Positions 49,859 through 61,363 of a stretch of DNA of 64,000 nucleotides are shown piece after piece. The position numbers were made by a program, and so were the translations under genes. Source of the DNA: Selaginella tamariscina (taxonomy: Eukaryota > Streptophyta > Lycopodiopsida > Selaginellales > Selaginellaceae); assembly GCA_003024785.1 (NCBI GenBank), contig PUQB01000035.1, positions 372,001-436,000 of the forward strand, given 5' to 3'. The notes below the pieces were generated by a model. That model had not been told where the DNA came from. It worked only from the letters and a program-made list of their open reading frames with translations, and did not search any database. How positions within the stretch are numbered: position 1 is the first letter of the stretch; the number at the start of each line of letters is the position of its first letter.

Positions 49859-50044
49859 CTCACACATAGGTGAGATCTCTCTCTCTCACATGCACACTCA
49901 TGTGTTTATTTATTTATTTTTATTCACATATACATTTATATGTGTGTGTATCTTAATAATAAAATTGATTTATCTATCTCTCGCACACACACGCACACTC
50001 CTATACATATATAGATACATATATATATATATATGTGGCCAAAG
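49859..50044. repeat. Shortened microsatellite of E1
   Basis: Only about 190 bases of (CT)n, (CA)n and (TA)n remain here, against about 1 kb at the same place in E2 and E3. Contraction by slippage is the simplest explanation. Confidence 0.8.
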
Positions 50045-50972
50045 GCGGCAGGATTAATCCCGCTGCTCATCCGTTACCCTCATGAGCGGTGGGATTAATC
50101 CCGCCGCCCTTCACGTAGGCTATTTGGTTAGCCTCATGAGCGGCAGGATTAATCCCGTCGCTCATGAGGCTAACCAAAGAGCGGCAGGATTAATCCCGCC
50201 GCACACCCATGCCCAGCGTAGAAGACGGCGGGATTAATCCCGCCACACGCCCATGCCCTGCGTGGATAGCGGCAGGATTAATCCCGCCGCCCATGGCTTG
50301 CGTGAAGGGCCTAGTTGGCGGGATTAATCCCCCCTTCCGTGCAGGACATGGGCGTGCAGTGGGATTAATCCCGCCGGCTAGACCTTCACGCAGGCCATGG
50401 GCGACGGGATTAATCCCGCCGCCTCCGTGCAGGGCATGGGCGTGCGGCAGGATTAATCTCGCCACCCATATATGTGTGTGTGCACATGATTTACAAGAGG
50501 GCAGCGGGATTAATCCCCTGCCGTCCGCACAAGCCATGGGCGGTGGGATTAATCTGGCCGACCCTTCTATGCCTGGTGGCGGGATTAATCCCGTCAACCG
50601 CCTTAATCCATATGAGTGTTGTGGGCGGGATTAATCCCACCACCCTTCTCTTTTTCCTCCATTGGTGAGTCGAATCAATCTCGATCACCTCTATCTAAGA
50701 CGGAGAAAGGTTATTGCATACCAATTGAGGGGACTGAGAAGGGTGGCGAAATTAATTTCACCATTCCTTCTATGGTGGGCGAGATTAATCCCGCCACCCT
50801 TTTCTTTCTTCTGAATGGATGTGCCAAATAAATCCCGACTAGTTCTCTATGAGACCAATGGCAGGATTAATCCCGCACACCCATTTAGGGGATCATGAAG
50901 GGTGGCGAGATTAATCTCGCCCACTTTTTCAAGAGGTATAAAAGGTGTGGCGAGATAAATCCCGCCCACCTT
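50045..50972. repeat. Palindrome array R5 (P-side type)
   Basis: About 18-20 units. Spacers are of the P-side family (cccatggcttgcgtgaaggg, cttcacgcaggccatgggc, catgaggctaaccaaagagc). A dyad-preserving variant GGCGAGATTAATCTCGCC lies at 50,904-50,921. About 340 bases separate it from the gene P start. Confidence 0.9.
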
Positions 50973-51053
50973 TCATGTGAATATATATGTGTATTAGTAT
51001 ATATAAGTTGCATATCTCATTTTATTACTTCTATCATTTTATCATATGTGAAA

Positions 51054-51136
51054 TTGTCCAAAGCTCACGTTTGTGGTGGTTCTAAAACCAAATGTTATCT
51101 ATCTTTTGCACTATCACAAACGTGAGCTTTAGACAA
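51054..51136. promoter_or_regulatory. Hairpin upstream of gene P (E1)
   Basis: Stem ttgtccaaagctcacgtttg at 51,054 pairs with caaacgtgagctttagacaa ending about 51,136, loop of about 43 bases. Same position and sequence family as 38,628-38,709. Confidence 0.7.
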
Positions 51137-51310
51137 TTAATCCCGTTCACTTCTCTCTGAGACAAAGCAGGGTGTATGTGAATTTATCAGTGTATTATTT
51201 TTGTATATTCGGGTTTATACAAGTGTGTGTGCTTTTTATATGATTTGTATTCATAATGTATTATTGTGTAAAAGGACGATTTGATCAAACAAGGAGATTC
51301 AGTCATTAGT

Positions 51311-53551
51311 ATGGAGTCGTCGTCAAATTTTGGGTAAGAATTATAATAAAATCTGTTATACTCGGATATGTGCTTGAAGAACTAATCATTTTTGTATTCA
51401 AATGTGAAATTAAGGTGACATTGAAGACGAGAGTAGGAGAAGAGATGGGCAGGGGGATTCTGGAATTAACTTGGCCATATTTCAAAATAAACGTGAAGCG
51501 CATTGGAGCAACCATGGTTGCTGTCAAATTAACCTTTGTCACATTGCATGGACAAGCAAAACAATGGAAAGTAGATTTATTAGTCAAACACCCGAAAGTA
51601 GTTTGCGAACCAAATTGGACGATGCTCGACACGTATGCCTTGTTCCATGCAATGTCACGTTCTTGAATCCAAAGGTCACCAGTTACAACATTAATCTCGG
51701 GTGGTCTTGTCGACTTATGGATAATGATGTTCACGTGTTCACTAATGATGTTGACCGTGGAGTTCTTCTTCAACTCAACGAAAGCCCATCTATGGAGGGG
51801 ATCCAATTAAATGTCTACTTCGAAGATCTTCAGACTCATCGAGTAGGTGTATTATCAGTAGAGATTGCTTCACAATATAGAACATCCACAAGTGGAGGAA
51901 TTGTCCCTCTTCACATTGAAGAAGAACACAGCGACATCATTAGTGAGATTGAGAGGGTGGCTCGGTCCCAGGTTCTTTATAGATCATGTTCAATTTGCTT
52001 AGGAATTTTCAGAAACTAGAAGAGTGTTGAGAACATTAGAATAGCTGCAGTCAAGGATCACACATGTTGATTTGGATCGTAAAAGAAAATCATTAATCAT
52101 TTTGTTAGCTGGACTTGTGGCATCCCATGCGGCAATAAGCCACAAGAAAATGATGTTGGATGATAGGATTTATGGGTGTAGGGTTAAATATTGCAGCGTC
52201 AACCCAAACTTCAATTACAGGCCACTTAACCAGGAACGTGTAGCTGAGCTCATGGAGAAGATGAAGGACGATAATTCTTACACCGTTCCACATAATGTTG
52301 TTTTGTGCCCATACTACGAAAGAAAGAAAGGCGCTAAAAAAGTGTGGGTGACAACACCAGAACAAATCACAAAGATTCAGACGGAGAATAGAAAATCAAT
52401 CAAGTATTACATTTAATGGCCAACACACAATAACGGCAGCTCAATGACTTCTCGATGAATACAACAAAGGAATGATGGCAACAAAACTTTTTGAGCATAC
52501 CCATGAGAAGCTGACAAAAAGATCGGCGTTTTAAACTAAGCTAAATCTCACAATTGAGCAGTATCATATGTTATCGACGGAATGGGACGCTGCCGACACC
52601 AACCACTATAATAGCAAAATATGGAGAAGTTCAAACACACGCGATCTGTGTGGGAACATCTTGGGCGACCACAAAGAGCTACTGCAGGGAATACACAATG
52701 TGCGATGTACTGGGTAAGTAGATTGTTTGGGCAGAATTTATCTCGCCGGTATATTAATCTGTCTCTTTATTTCAGATAGTTGAAGAAATTGTAGCAGTTG
52801 ATTTTGCCCAAGTGGGCAAGAAGAAAATATCCTTTTTAATGATGTTAATTTCTTGCCCCGAGGATAAGATCTTTGCCAAATGGTTGAGGATTATGGAATC
52901 CTTTGCAAAAGGAACACTAAAGAAGAAACAGATAAGTGAAGGGGAGCCCTCAGAGAAGTCTGCAAAGAAACCCAGTAAAACGCCGAAAGCTAAGTCTGTT
53001 CAATCTACAAAGGATGTAGACAATAATTTCAAGCTTACATGGTTGAAGCCTTTAAATGGAACAACGATGGAGAAGATGGAAGTCTTGGCTGATTTGGTGA
53101 TTGATGGCAAACTACAGATTAACAACAGCAACCCCACCTCTCCTTTTCATGTTAAGGCAATGGAGTTAAAGACGGTCAGGCACTTCAAGGAGTGGTTGGG
53201 AACACACTGCCACAAACTGAGTTGGACCTCGGCCTCAACATACGAAGAGGTCAGCAAATATTTGCATGTAATCTATTGCATGCCAATGCCAAAAAGGAGA
53301 ACATTGTGATGACGCCTTCTCTTATGGTAGTCCTTCAGTAGTGGAGAACCGAGTTTAACCTTATAAAGGAGGATGCTACGAATCACGACAAGCCCTACAG
53401 ATGTTTGTTGCTAGATTCAGAGACTTTATGGGGTAACATCATTGCTTGTAGGAAACTGTTTCAATTGTTCGTGATGGATTGGTGGGTGTCAAGAAATCCT
53501 TCGACAGATAAGACACTAGAGGATTTGGTGGAGAAACTTAGCCATGCAAGC
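51311..53551 (+). pseudogene. Gene P of E1, truncated in the methyltransferase part
   Basis: Exon 1 ATG at 51,311 (MESSSNFG), donor gtaagaat at 51,334. Exon 2 gives GRGILELTWPYFKINVKRIG, then QTHRVGVLSVEIASQYRTS in another frame, the ParB-like part (VNPNFNYRPLNQERVAEL; ENRKSIKYYI then a stop where E2 has ISGQHTI), an intron with the palindrome variant, PSEKSAKKPSKTPKAKS, and FVMDWWVSRNPSTDKTLEDL at the motif-IV position. It stops at the junction with E3 at about 53,551, so motif I is missing. About 60 bases present in E2 around the ND..LVEW segment are absent, and E3 shares that exact deletion. Confidence 0.75.
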
Positions 53552-55581
53552 ATATCCTCTAGTGTCCTATTTGTTGAAGGATTTTTTGATACCTGCCGAT
53601 CCATCACGAACAATTGAAACGGTTTCCTACAAGCAGTGATGTTACCCCATAAAGTCTCCGAATCCAACAACAAACATCTGTAGGGCTTGTCGAGATTCGT
53701 AGCATCCACCATAAGAGAAGGCGTCATCGCAATGTTCTCCTTTTTGGCATTGGCGTGCAATAGATTACATGCAAATATTTGCTGACCTCTTCGTATGTTG
53801 AAGCCGAAGTCCAACCCAGTTTGTGGCAATGTATTCCCAACCACTCCTTGAAGTGCCTGACCGTCTTTAACTCCATTGCCTTAACATGAAAAGGAGAGGT
53901 GGGGTTGCTGTTGTTAATCTATAGTTTGTCATCAATCACCAAATCAGCCAAGACTTCCATCTTCTCAATCGTTGTTCCATTTAAAGGCTTCAACCATGTA
54001 AGCTTGAAATTATTGTCTACATCCTTTGTAGATTGAATAGACTTAGCTTTCGGCGTTTTACTGGGTTTCTTTGCAAACTTCTCTGAGGGCTCCTCTTCAC
54101 TTGTCTGTTTCTTCTTTAGTGTTCCTTTTGCAAATGATTCCATAATCCTCAACCATTTGGCAAAGATCTTATCCTCGGGGCAAGAAATTAACATCATTAA
54201 AAAGGATATTTTCTTCCTGCCCACCTGGGCAAAATCAACTGCTACAATTTCTTCAACTATCTGAAATAAATCGCGTGTGTTTTGCTATTGTAGTGGTTGG
54301 TGTCGACAGCGTCCCATTTCGTTGATAACTTATGGTACTGCTCAATTGTGAGATTCAGCTTAGCTAAAAATGCCAATCTTTTTGTTAGCTTGCTCGGAAA
54401 GTTTTGTTGCCATCGTTTCTTTGTTGTATTCATCGAGAAGTCACTGGGTTGTCGTTATTGTGTGTTGGCCATTAATGATATAGTACTTGATTGATTTTTT
54501 ATTTTTTGTCTGAATCTTCGTGATTTGTTTTGATGTTGTCACCCACACTTTCTCAGCGCCTTTCTTTCTTTCGTAGTATGGGCACAAAACCACATTATGT
54601 GGAACGGTGTAAGAATTATCGTCCTTTATCTTCTCCATGAGCTCAGCTACACGTTCCTGGTTAAGTGGCATGTAATTGAAGTTTGGGTTGATGCTGTAAT
54701 ACTTAACCCTACACTCATAAATCTTATCATCCAACATCATTTCCTTGTGGCTTATTGCCGCATGGGATGCCACAAGTGCAGCTGACAAAACGATTAATGA
54801 TTTTTTCTACGATCCAAATCAACATGTGTGATCCTCGACTGCAGCTATTCTAATGTTCTCCACACACTCTTCTAGTTTCCGAAAATTCCTAAGCAAATTG
54901 AACGTGATCTATAAAGAACCTGGGACCGAGCCACCCTCTTAATCTCACTAATGATGTCGCTGTGTTCTTCTTCAATGTGAAGAGGGACGATTGCTCCACT
55001 TGTGGATGTTCTGTATTGTGAAGCAATCTCTACTGAGAATACACCTACTCGATGAGTCTGAAGATCTTCGAAGTAAACATTTAATTGGATCCCCTCCATA
55101 GATGGGCTTTCGTTGAGTTGAAGAAGAATTCCACGGTCAACATCATTAGTGAACACGTGAACATCATTATCCACAAGTCGACAAGACCACCTGAGATTAA
55201 TGTCGTAACTGGTGACCTTTGGATTCGAGAATGTGACATTGCATGGAACAAGGTATACGTGTCGAGCATCGTCCAATCTGGGTTCGCAAACTACTTTTGG
55301 GTGCTTGACTAATAAATCTACTTTCCATTGTTTTGCTTGTCCATGCAATGTGATAGAGGTTAAGTTGACAGCAACCATGGTTGCTCCAATGCGCTTCTTG
55401 TTTATTTTAAAGTATGGCCAAGTTGATTCCAGAATCCCCTTTCCCATCTCTTCTCTTGCTTTCGTCTTCAATGTCACCTCAATTCCACATTTGAATACAA
55501 AAATGATTAATTCTTCAAGCACATATCCGAGTATAACAGATTTTATTATAATTCTTACCCAGAATTTGACAACAATTCCAT
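53552..55581 (-). pseudogene. Gene P of E3, truncated; best-preserved N-terminal half
   Basis: Start at about 55,581 (MELLSNSG; splice to CGIEVTLKTKAREE). One open frame, 54,872-55,522, covers most of the N-terminal domain (GKGILESTWPYFKINKKRIG, DVHVFTNDVDRGILLQLNES, YFEDLQTHRVGVFSVEIASQ). The ParB-like part (INPNFNYMPLNQERVAELME; YYIINGQHTITTTQ) is open at 54,441-54,788. The next segment has a deletion that includes the palindrome intron, then ISFLMMLISCPEDKIFAKWL and FVMDRQVSKNPSTNRTLED before the junction. The change between the N-terminal frame and the ParB frame near 54,800-54,870 occurs in all copies, so an intron there is possible. Confidence 0.75.
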
Positions 55582-55755
55582 ACTAATGACTGAATGTCCT
55601 TGTTTGATCAAATTGTTCTTCTGCACAATAATACATTATGAATACAAATCATATAAAAACGCACATACACTTGTATAAACCCGAATATACAAAATAATAC
55701 ACTGATAAATTCACATACACCTTGCTTTGTCTCAGAGAGAAGTGAACGAGATTAA

Positions 55756-55838
55756 CTGTCCAAAGCTCACGTTTGTGATAGTGCAAAAGATAAATAACAT
55801 TTGGTTTTAGAATCACTACAAACGTGAGCTTTGAACAG
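55756..55838. promoter_or_regulatory. Hairpin upstream of gene P (E3)
   Basis: ctgtccaaagctcacgtttg at 55,756 pairs with caaacgtgagctttgaacag ending 55,838. Near-perfect 20-base stem, the cleanest of the three copies. Confidence 0.75.
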
Positions 55839-55919
55839 TTTCACATATGATAAAATGATATAAGTAAATAAAATGAGATATGCAACTTATATATATTAAT
55901 ACACATATATATTCACATG

Positions 55920-56910
55920 GAAGGTCGGGATTTATCTCGCCACACCTTTTATACCTCTTGAAAGAGTGGACGGGATTAATCTTGCCACCTTTCTCGATCC
56001 CCTGAATGGGTGTGTGGGATTAATCCCGCCATTGGTCTCAGAGAGAACTAGTTAGGATTTAATTGGCACATCCATTCAGGGGAAAGAGAAGGGTGGCGGG
56101 ATTAATCTCGCCCACCATGGAAGAGATGGTGGAATTAATCTTGCCACCCTTCTCAGTCCCCTCAATTGGTATATAGTAATCCTTCTCCGTCTCAGACAGA
56201 GGTGGTCAAGATTAATTCGGCTCACCAATTAAGAAAAAAGAGCAGGGTGGCGGGATTAATCCCGCCACCCCTTCCATGCCTAGTGGGCGGGATTAATCCC
56301 ACCCATGACACTCTCATATGGATTAAGGCGGTTGGCGGGATTAATCCCGCCACTAGGCATAGAAGGGTCAGCGAGATTAATCTCGCCGCCCATGGCCTGT
56401 GTGGAGGGCGGCTGGATTAAGCTAGCCGCCCTCTCGTAAATCATGCACACACACACATATATATGGATGGCGGGATTAATCCCCTCGCCCTCCGAAAAGG
56501 GATGGGTGTGGGGCGGGATTAATCTCGCTGCCTAGGCCCTTTTACGCAGGTCATGGGCGGCAAAATTAATCCTGCTGCCCTCCGCGTAGGGCATGGGCGT
56601 GCGGCGGGATTAATTCTGCCACTTAGGCCCTTCACGCAGGCCATGGGCGACGGGATTAATCCCACCGCCTTCCGCGTAAGGCATGGGTGTGCGGCGGGAT
56701 TAATCCCGCCAGCTAGGCCCTTCACGTAGGCCATGGGCGACGAGATTAATCCTGCAGCTCTTTGGTTAGCCATAAGCGGCGGGATTAATCTTACTGCTCA
56801 TGAGGCTAACCAAATAGCCTGCGTAAAGGGCGACGGGATTAATCCGATCGCTCATGACCTGTATGAAGGGCCAAATAGTGGCAAGATTAATCCCGCCGCT
56901 CTTTGGTCAC
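55920..56910. repeat. Palindrome array R6 (P-side type)
   Basis: About 20 units, with spacers such as cccttcacgcaggccatggg and tccgcgtaaggcatgggtgt. A paired variant GCGAGATTAATCTCGC lies at 56,371-56,386. Its left end shares the ctctgagacaaagcaggg-like motif with E1. Position relative to gene P as in E2. Confidence 0.9.
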
Positions 56911-58115
56911 ATATATATATGTATATGTATATACGGGAGTGTGCGGGTGTGCCAGAGACAGAAAAATCAATAAGATTATATAGATACAAACACAGATATA
57001 TATATTTATATGTATATATATATATATGGATATGTATATGTATATCATGTGTGTGCGTGTGTGTGCTAAATAAATTAAATTATACAGATACACACACACA
57101 TATATATATATGTATATGTATGTGTGTGTAGGAGAGTGCGTGTGTGTGCCAGAGATAGATAAATCAAATAAAAATTATAGTGATATACACACACATATGT
57201 ATATGTATATGTATATCGTGTGTGTTGCGCTAAATAAATTAAATTATACACACACACACACACAGATATATATATGTATATATGTATATGTATATGTATA
57301 TACATAAGTGTGCGTGTGTGTGCGAGAGATAGATAAAAAATAAATAAATTATACAGATACTGGTACACATAATATATGTATGTATATATGTATATATATA
57401 TGTGTGTATATGTATATCGTGTGTATGAGTGTGTGAGCAAAACAATAAAATCATACAGATAAACAACACACACACACAACACACATATATATATACAGAA
57501 GTGTGCGTGTGTGTGCGAGAGATAGATAATAAATAATTATACAGATACTGGTACACATAATAATATATGTATATATGTACATATATATGTGTGTATATGT
57601 ATATCGTGTGTATGAGTGTGTGAGCAAAACAAATAAAATCACACAGATAAACAAACACACACACACACACTATATATATACAGAAGTGTGCGTGTGTGTG
57701 CGAGAGATAAATAAATAAATAAAATTATACAGATACTGGTACACATAATATATGTATGTATATATGTATATATGTATTATATATGTGTATATATATATCG
57801 TGTGTATGCGTGTGTGAGTGAAACAAATAAAATCATACAGATAAACAAACACACACACACACACACACATATATATACAGAAGTGCGTGTGTGTGCGAGA
57901 GATAAAATTAATAAATTAATAAAAATTATACAAATACACACACACACACACACACATATATATGTGTATATGTGTGTGTGTGTGGTGTGTGTGTGTGTGT
58001 GTGTATAGGAGTGTGTGTGTGTGTGCGAGAGATATATAAATAAATTTTATTATTAAGATACACACATATAAATGTATATGTAAAAAAGAATAAATAAACA
58101 CAGGAGTGTGCATGT
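56911..58115. repeat. TG/CA-TA microsatellite with higher-order repeat (E3)
   Basis: At least four successive units of about 180-200 bases, each with gagtgtgcgtgtgtgtgcga, atactggtacacataatata, a TATA/TGTG run and gtatgcgtgtgtgagcgaaa-type sequence. Low-complexity frames only. Confidence 0.85.
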
Positions 58116-59190
58116 GTGAGAGAGAGAGATCTTACCTTGTGTGAGAAAGAGGGAGATTTCACATGCCGCCACCCTCCGCTGCCTTTCTTCTTGAAACCCT
58201 AAGAATATACCTGAACCCTAAAAAGAATAAAATATATATTAACCCTAATTAAATATTCCTTCTAAGAATATACTTAAACCCTAAAAAGAATAAAATATAG
58301 ATTCACCCTAAACAAATATTCTTTCATTATATTATCATAAATTTAAACTTTGTGTGCGTGTGCATGTGCGTGGGTGTATCACATACACCCCAAAAATATA
58401 AATCATGCAGGGGTTTAATATGTGTATGTTCATGAGAGTGTTAAATTTTCACGTGTAACAATACATATATACACACATAGTATTATTACACATAGACATA
58501 CATACATATTAGTACATAATATTGTAATATTATGTATGATGTGTATGTCTGAGAGAAGAGAGACAGACTACATATTATGGATCATGCATGGTGTGTATGT
58601 ATGAGAGAAAAGAGACAGTACATATTATGGATCATGCATGGTGTGTATGTTTGAGAGAAAAGAGACATTACATATTAATATGGATTATGCATGGTGTGTA
58701 TGTATGAGAGAAGAGAGAGAGTGTTAACAAATTAAAATCGTACACATTGCATATATTAGTACACATATATACATACACATAGACATACGTACATATTGTA
58801 AATTCAATGTGTTACATACACACATATTAAGTACATATAGATCATACATGCGTTAAACATAATGTTTTTTAATAAAGAAGCAACATATTTGTCTAGTTTG
58901 GTTTAGGGTTTAAACCTAATGCAAGTATTTTATTATAAAATTTTATATGGTACATAATATATATATTAGTATAAAATCTTTATATTAATATAAACTAAAT
59001 GCATGCACATTTTTTTAATTATTTACTCTAAACACTAAACATATGTAAGTCCCAGTGTAGAGTGTGTGTAACTATAAATATTTGGTTTTAGTTTTAAACT
59101 CTATATCATAAATACAAAGCTAGATGCTTTATTTATATCATGATCCACTCATCGGCTTGTGCATGTGTGTGCATATGTGTCTCTGTAAGT
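58116..59190. repeat. E3 centre: telo boxes and catgcatg repeats
   Basis: Direct counterpart of 40,720-41,840. Telo-box motifs at 58,195-58,320 and ggatcatgcatggtgtgtat units at 58,577-58,690, with only a remnant of the TTTAGGG tract (ggtttagggtttaaacc near 58,902). Ends at the intact E2 target site near 59,195. Confidence 0.75.
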
Positions 59191-60549
59191 GCTTCTAATG
59201 CATGTGCACGTATATATAAATTTATGATTGTGTTTATATATGTGTGCAAAACAAACATCGAATAATTAAGAAAATAATATTAATAAACACACTATGAACA
59301 TATTTTAAATTATACATAATAATATATGATTTTATCTAATATATAGCCATATATAGTTTTAATAATATATATTAATTTAATATTGATAATAAGAAATTAA
59401 TATACACAAATGTAGATCAAGTACTGAAATAATTAATTAAATTAATTATGATAATCATGTTTAATATTGGAATATTCTTGGAATAATAAGAAAATAATAA
59501 AGAATATCTCATTAATATAAAGAAGATTAATTACTCAAGTAATTAAGAAAATGATATTAATATACAAACTATGAACATATTTTAAATTATACATAATAAT
59601 ATATCACTTTATCTACTATATAGTCATATATAGTTATACTAATATATATTAATTTAATATTGATAATAAGGTTTAACATAGGAATATTCTTGAAATAATA
59701 AGAAATTAATTGAGAAAATCCTATACAAATGTAGAATAATTACTGAAATAATTAAGAATAAGACTAATTTAATTATGATAATCAGGTTTAATATGGGAAT
59801 ATTCTTTGAATATTAAGAAAATAATAAAGAATATCCCATTAATAGTAGGAAATGTAAATTAATTACTCGAGTAATTAAGAAAATAATATTAATAAACAGA
59901 CTATAAATATATTTTAAATGATACATAATAATATATCAATTTATTTATTGTATAAGTATATATATATATATAATATAAACTTAATAATATATACTTGAAT
60001 ATTAAGAATGTAGAATAATTACTAAAATTTTATAATATTAAACAGCTTGAATCACTTAAATCACATTAAATACAATTTTATTAAACTCATTAGAATTGGA
60101 GAATATATATGTTAGAGTGTCGGTTATTTATGTCAACTCATCTTAAATTTTATTTTCTATTCTTTTCAAAAAAAATTTGATATATGTATTGTCGGTCTGA
60201 CATGTAAATTTGAAAATGCATTTAATTTCCCACTCAAATTTAAATCTGATTCTTTCTTCGGCAAAGGTTTCTTCATTTCTGTAATTTTCACTCTTTAGAT
60301 CTTTTTTTTTCTCGATAATGATCAACTCAGGAGCGACATTAAATTGGGTGTTATTGTTTATAGGAAAGCATAGCGCCTTCAGTGCTGTTTACAAGTAAGT
60401 ATTATAAACAAATTTAGATATACTTATAAAGATTCACTCTCTTACATTCTCTCTTAAAATTAGAATTTAGGGGTTTAGGAATGCATTAGGATTATATTAT
60501 ATTCTGTTAGAGATTTATCCCATTTAAACATCCTTCTAACTTAATATTC
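59191..60549. other. AT-rich T-side centre of E3 with leader mini-exon
   Basis: Matches E1 and E2 centres. Mini-exon 60,364-60,394 between gtttatag and gtaagtatt; inferred intron 60,395-61,357 holds array R7. Contains tandem copies of the attctttattattttcttaa-type unit in reverse. No ORF of interest. Confidence 0.6.
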
Positions 60550-61218
60550 TTGGTTAGCTGGGGCGACGGGATTAATCAAGCCATTTCTTTTTCGCTTATT
60601 AGAAGAGGTGGGGGATTAATCCTGCCACCATCTGTTTAATAACTATGGCAGAATTAGTTCGGGCAATGCTTCTCTGCCTAGCAGCAGAATTAATCTCGTA
60701 GATAACTCTCTCAATTGATAAAGAGTTACTTGAATTTATTAGAAAGAGGATTAATCCCGCCAACCATTCTAAGAGGCAGAGAAGGGGTGGCGGGATTAAT
60801 CTTGCCACCACTTTTTTGTTTTAAAGATTTGTGGGCAAGATTTATCCTGCCGATCAGTTTCGGATGCAGAAAAGCATTGGCGGGATTAATCCTACCCCCC
60901 TCGAGATCTCTTTGAAATCATAGCTTCGGAAAGAGTTGTGGGTGAGATTAATCCGCCACCTATTCCCTATCGTGAGAGTTGTGAGTGGGATTAATCCCGC
61001 CGACTCTTCCTCGTGAAGGGTGTTGCGGCGGGATTAATCCCGTCTTCTCTCGACAAGGAAGATCTGGGCGGGATTAATCCCGCTTCTTCCTCGCCGGAGG
61101 GAATCGGCGGCGGATTAATCCCGCCGACTCTCTCCGAAGGGGTAGAGTCGGCGGCGGGATTAATCCCGCCACCGTTCCTCGTCGGAAGGGATCGTGGGCG
61201 GGATTAATCCCGCCCATC
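60550..61218. repeat. Palindrome array R7 (T-side type)
   Basis: About 14 units with T-side spacers (tcctcgtcggaagggatcgt, cgactctctccgaaggggta). The last unit GGCGGGATTAATCCCGCC ends near 61,215, followed by the same catcagttgtattaataa that flanks R2 and R4. Confidence 0.9.
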
Positions 61219-61363
61219 AGTTGTATTAATAAGCATGAGATATTATCTATACATAATTATGTATTATTGCACATGCATATTATTAAGTAACGCAGTTCAG
61301 ATTTCTTAAAATATTGCATAAACAGATATCATAAATAACACAATTATTTATGTGCAGGACAAT

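Larger units (their letters stand above)
27958..53551 (-). mobile_element. Element E1 (outer copy, gene T leftward), interrupted by E2, truncated in gene P
   Basis: The left end at 27,958 carries the element terminus (atgtaagttgtaactaaaat, then gggcatgg), matching the right end of E2. Going right: gene T (minus), array R2, AT-rich centre to 33,659, then the inserted E2 (33,660-48,363), then the rest of E1: telomere-like centre, short microsatellite, array R5 and gene P (plus). E1 stops inside the methyltransferase part of gene P at about 53,551, where it meets E3 in opposite orientation. The four bases before the left end are TAAT. Confidence 0.8.
51000..55930. repeat. Spacer-free inverted repeat: gene P of E1 against gene P of E3
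   Basis: 51,000-53,551 and 53,552-55,930 are reverse complements with no spacer. Both halves share a deletion (atctattgcatgcc against tgcaatagattacatgc) that E2 lacks, so they descend from one copy and not from independent insertions. They have since drifted: E3 lacks the palindrome intron and about 40 bases near 53,705. Same size class as foldback dimers produced by hairpin-ended breaks. Confidence 0.8.

Noticed and set aside
50190-50597. Open frames encoding repeating AGLIPP / GGINPA peptides (also at 31, 249, 31,428, 39,162, 43,352, 56,519 and others)
   Set aside because: They are the palindrome GGCGGGATTAATCCCGCC translated on both strands; frames exist on opposite strands at once and there is no non-repeat protein content.
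51306-51806. Minus-strand 166-residue ORF opposite gene P (also 38,139-38,399 and 55,212-55,586 plus)
   Set aside because: Antisense shadow of gene P exon 2; the sense frame carries the conserved protein in all copies.
53461-53844. 127-residue minus ORF crossing the E1/E3 junction as a new fusion gene
   Set aside because: It is gene P of E3 running through the palindrome junction into reverse-strand gene P of E1; product of the rearrangement, with no start of its own.
57239-57670. Membrane-like ORFs rich in C, V, Y, I, H, T in the microsatellites (also 889-1,358, 39,812-40,425)
   Set aside because: Direct translation of (TG)n/(CA)n/(TA)n runs; overlapping frames on both strands.
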